DNA of 64,000 nucleotides, from the NCBI RefSeq assembly GCF_050947335.1, contig NW_027473361.1, forward strand, positions 806,001-870,000. Reading direction: 5' to 3'. This DNA comes from Megachile rotundata (taxonomy: Eukaryota > Arthropoda > Insecta > Hymenoptera > Megachilidae). How positions within the stretch are numbered: position 1 is the first letter of the stretch; every line of letters begins with the position of its first letter. Of the stretch, positions 60,440 to 64,000 are shown in pieces. A program made the position numbers and the translations under genes. Under the pieces are notes generated by a model. It worked only from the letters and a program-made list of their open reading frames with translations, was not told the DNA's origin and did no database searches.

Positions 60440-63400
60440 CACAATCATACAATCACAATCTTCCAGTCACAATCATACAATCACAATCATACAATCATAA
60501 TCATACAATCACAATCATACAATCACAATCATACCATCGCATTCATACAATCACAATCATACCATCACAATCATACAATTACAATCATACAATCACAATC
60601 ATACAATCACAATCATAAGATCACAATCATACAATCACAATCACACAATCACAATCATACAATCACAATCATACAATCACAATCATACAATCACAATCAT
60701 AGAATCACAATCATACCATCACAATCATACAATCACAATCATACAACCACAGTCAGACAATCACAATCATACAATCACAATCATACAAACACAATCATAC
60801 AATCACAGTCATACAATCACAGTCATACAATCACAATCATACTATCACAATCATACAATCACAATCATACAACCACAATCAGACAATCACAATCATACAA
60901 TCACAATCATACAATCACAATCATACAATCACAGTCATACAATCACAGTCATACAATCACAATCATACTATCACAATCATACAATCACAATCATACAATC
61001 ACAATCATACAATCCTAATCATACAATCACAATCATACAATCGCAATCATACAATCAAAATATTACAATCACAATCATACAATCACAATCATACTATCGC
61101 AATCATACAATCACAATCATACAATCACAATCATGCAATCACAATCATACAATCATAATCAGACAATGACAATCATACAATCACAATCATAGAACCACAA
61201 TCAGACAATCACAATCATACAATCACAATCATACAATCACAATCATACAATCACAGTCATACAATCACAGTCATACAATCACTATCATACTATCACAATC
61301 ATACAATCACAATCATACAATCGCAATCATACAATCGCAATCACACAATCACAATCATACAATCACAATCATACAATCGCAAGAATACAATCACAATCAC
61401 ACAATCACCATCATACAATCACAATCATACAATCGCAATCATACAATTACAATCTCCCAAATACAATCATACAACCACAATCATACAATCACAATCATTC
61501 AATCACAATCATACTATCACAATCGTACAATCACAATCATGCAATCACAATCATACAATCACAATCACACAGTGACAATCATACAATCACAATCATACAA
61601 TCACAATCATACAATCACAATCATAGAACCACAATCAGACAATCACAATCATACAATCACAATCATACAATCACAATCATACCATCACAATCACACAATC
61701 ACAATCATACAATCGCAAGCATACAATCACAATCATACAATCACAATCATACAATCACAATTATACAATCACAATCATACAATCGCAATCATACAATTAC
61801 AATCTCCAAAATACAATATCCCAAATACAATCATACAATCAGAATCATACAATCACAACCATACAATCACAATCATACAATCACAATCATACAATCACAA
61901 TCATACTATCACAATCATAATATCATAATCATACAATCACAATCATACAATCACAATCATACGATCACAGTCATACAATCACAATCTTACAATCACAATC
62001 ATACTATCACAATCACACAATCACAATCATACAATCACAATCATACAATCAGAATCGTACAATCACAATCATACAATCACAATCTTCCAGTCACAATCAT
62101 ACAATCACAATCATACAATCATAATCATACAATCACAATCATACAATCACAATCATACTATCGCATTCATACAATCACAATCATACCATCACAATCATAC
62201 AATTACAATCATACAATCACAATCATACAATCACAATCATAAGATCACAATCATACAATCACAATCACACAATCACAATCATACAATCACAATCATACAA
62301 CCACAATCATACAATCACAATCATAGAATCACAATCATACAATCACAATCATACAATCACAATCATACAACCACAGTCAGACAATCACAATCATACAATC
62401 ACAATCATACAAACACAATCATACAATCACAGTCATACAATCACAGTCATACAATCACAATCATACTATCACAATCATACAATCACAATCATACAACCAC
62501 AATCAGACAATCACAATCATACAATCACAATCATACAATCACAAACATACAATCACAGTCATACAATCACAGTCATACAATCACAATCATACTATCACAA
62601 TCATACAATCACAATCATACAATCACAATCATACAATCCTAATCATACAATCACAATCATACAATCGCAATCATACAATCAAAATATTACAATCACAATC
62701 ATACAATCACAATCATACTATCGCAATCATACAATCACAATCATACCATCACCATCATACAATCACAATCATACAATCATAATCATACAATTACAATCAC
62801 ACAATCACAATCATACAATCACAATCATACAATCACAATCATACAATCACAATAATACAATCACAATCATACAATCGCAATCATACAATTACAATCTCCA
62901 AAATACAATATCCCAAATACAATCATACAATCAGAATCATACAATCACAATCATACAATCACAATCATACAATCACAATCATACAATCACAATCATACTA
63001 TCACAATTATACAATCATAATCATACAATCACAATCATACAATCATAATCAGACAATGACAATCATACAATCACAATCATAGAACCACAATCAGACAATC
63101 ACAATCATACAATCACAATCATACAATCACAATCATACAATCACAGTCATACAATCACAGTCATACAATCACTATCATACTATCACAATCATACAATCAC
63201 AATCATACAATCGCAATCATACAATCGCAATCACACAATCACAATCATACAATCACAATCATACAATCGCAAGAATACAATCACAATCACACAATCACCA
63301 TCATACAATCACAATCATAGAACCACAATCATACAATCGCAATCATACAATTACAATCACCCAAATACAATCATACAACCACAATCATACAATCACAATC

Positions 63401-63829
63401 ATTCAATCACAATCATACTATCACAATCATACAATCACAATCATGCAATCACAATCATACAATCACAATCACACAGTGACAATCATACAATCACAATCAT
63501 ACAATCACAATCATACAATCACAATCATAGAACCACAATCAGACAATCACAATCATACAATCACAATCATACAATCACAATCATACCATCACAATCATAC
63601 AATCACAATCATACAATCGCAAGCATACAATCACAATCATACAATCACAATCATACAATCACAATCATACAATCACAATCATACAATCGCAATCATACAA
63701 TTACAATCTCCCAAATACAATCATACAACCACAATCATACAATCACAATCATACAATCACAATCATACTATCACAATCATACAATCACAATCATGCAATC
63801 ACAATCGTACAATCATAATCAGACAATGA
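60440..63829 (+). repeat. Local duplication at 1624-1904 bp spacing
   Basis: cttccagtc 60460 and 62084 (offset 1624), aaaatatt 61057 and 62681 (1624), gcaagaatac 61379 and 63269 (1890), catgcaatc with cacagtgac 61539 and 63443 (1904). The rise from 1624 to 1890 is 19 units: copy 2 keeps accatcaccatc, the ATATCCC box and actatcacaattatac (62745-63010), which copy 1 lacks. gcaagaatac occurs only in these two places. Confidence 0.83.
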
Positions 63830-64000
63830 CAATCATACAATCACAATCATACAATCACAATCATACAATCACAATCATAGAACCACAATCAGACAATCAC
63901 AATCATACAATCGCAATCATACAATCGCAATCATACAATCACAATCATACAATCACAATCATACAATCACAATCATACAATCACAATCATACAATCACAA
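63830..64000 (+). repeat. Array continues to the window edge
   Basis: Canonical units, tagaaccac, two atcgcaatc units and a canonical run to the last base. No boundary or flanking sequence is reached. Likewise the first 67 bases of the window are canonical or T14-to-C units. Confidence 0.95.

Larger units (their letters stand above)
1..64000 (+). repeat. 14-bp satellite/minisatellite array filling the window
   Basis: The unit ACAATCACAATCAT repeats head to tail from the first base to the last, about 4,570 times, always in the same orientation. After 4918 units start at positions equal to 11 modulo 14, and before it at 12 modulo 14. I number the unit A1 C2 A3 A4 T5 C6 A7 C8 A9 A10 T11 C12 A13 T14. 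Common variants are A3 to T, C or G (actatc, accatc, acgatc), A4 to G, T5 to C, C6 to T, A7 to G (atcgcaatc), C8 to T, G or A (ataatc, agaatc, aaaatc), A10 to G (cagtcat), A13 to G or T (cgtac, cttac), T14 to C or G (cacac, cagac), A1 to G (catgcaa) and C2 to G (catagaa). Unmodified units form short runs between variants. No gene, insertion, inverted segment or unique DNA interrupts the array. Eukaryotic origin is an inference from size and composition. Confidence 0.98.

Noticed and set aside
1..64000. CRISPR array (short repeats with regular spacing)
   Set aside because: There are no unique spacers. The intervals are the same 14-bp unit, and there is no leader or cas gene.
1..64000. Telomeric repeat array
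   Set aside because: The unit ACAATCACAATCAT and its hexamer ACAATC match no telomere repeat I know (such as TTAGGG, TTTAGGG, TTAGG). The strand is C-rich but lacks CCC runs, except in the divergent boxes.
1..64000. Promoters, terminators, tRNA or hairpin RNA
   Set aside because: The + strand is nearly G-free, so stable GC stems cannot form, and there are no inverted repeats. TATA-like strings (ttatac, cataat) are ordinary unit variants with no downstream gene.

Overview
The whole 64 kb window is one uninterrupted tandem array of a 14-bp unit, ACAATCACAATCAT on the + strand (about 4,570 units). I found no gene, RNA gene, mobile element, CRISPR array or unique spacer. The array runs off both edges, so neither flank is visible. 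An uninterrupted minisatellite or satellite of this size, all in one orientation, points to a eukaryotic heterochromatic or satellite locus (inference). Nothing in the sequence identifies the species or chromosome.

The unit can be read as two ACAATC hexamers plus AT. It is 7 A, 4 C, 3 T and no G, so the + strand is almost G-free and the strands are extremely asymmetric. Point variants of the unit (for example positions A3, A7, C8, A13 and T14) occur in fixed orders. These act as barcodes that reveal higher-order structure. Every duplication offset I measured is a multiple of 14 bp. The register is broken only once, by a 1-bp deletion at 4917/4918, which gives a 13-bp unit.

Layout. At 1-13 kb there are variant-rich blocks duplicated at spacings of about 3.29, 2.84-3.01 and 8.92 kb. 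At 13-35 kb there is a more homogenised zone built from module A (a 1,736-bp, 124-unit higher-order repeat) and module B (about 2.35 kb), inside a tandem duplication of about 6.07 kb (22.9-29.0 and 29.0-35.1 kb). At 35-42.6 kb there is module C (internally duplicated at 616-bp spacing) and mosaic blocks. At 42.6-50.8 kb lies a second copy, about 8.2 kb long, of 29.5-37.75 kb. At 50.8-57.3 kb several 0.9-2 kb blocks have been reshuffled. At 57.3-64 kb a block like the window start returns (offset about 58.15-58.2 kb), followed by a local duplication.

The many long + strand open frames, up to 563 codons, are artefacts. The canonical + strand has no stop codon in any frame, and because 14 is not a multiple of 3 all three frames read the same 14-residue periodic peptide. 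The - strand carries two TGA triplets per unit and is closed in all frames. The interest here lies in satellite architecture and evolution, not in a protein system.
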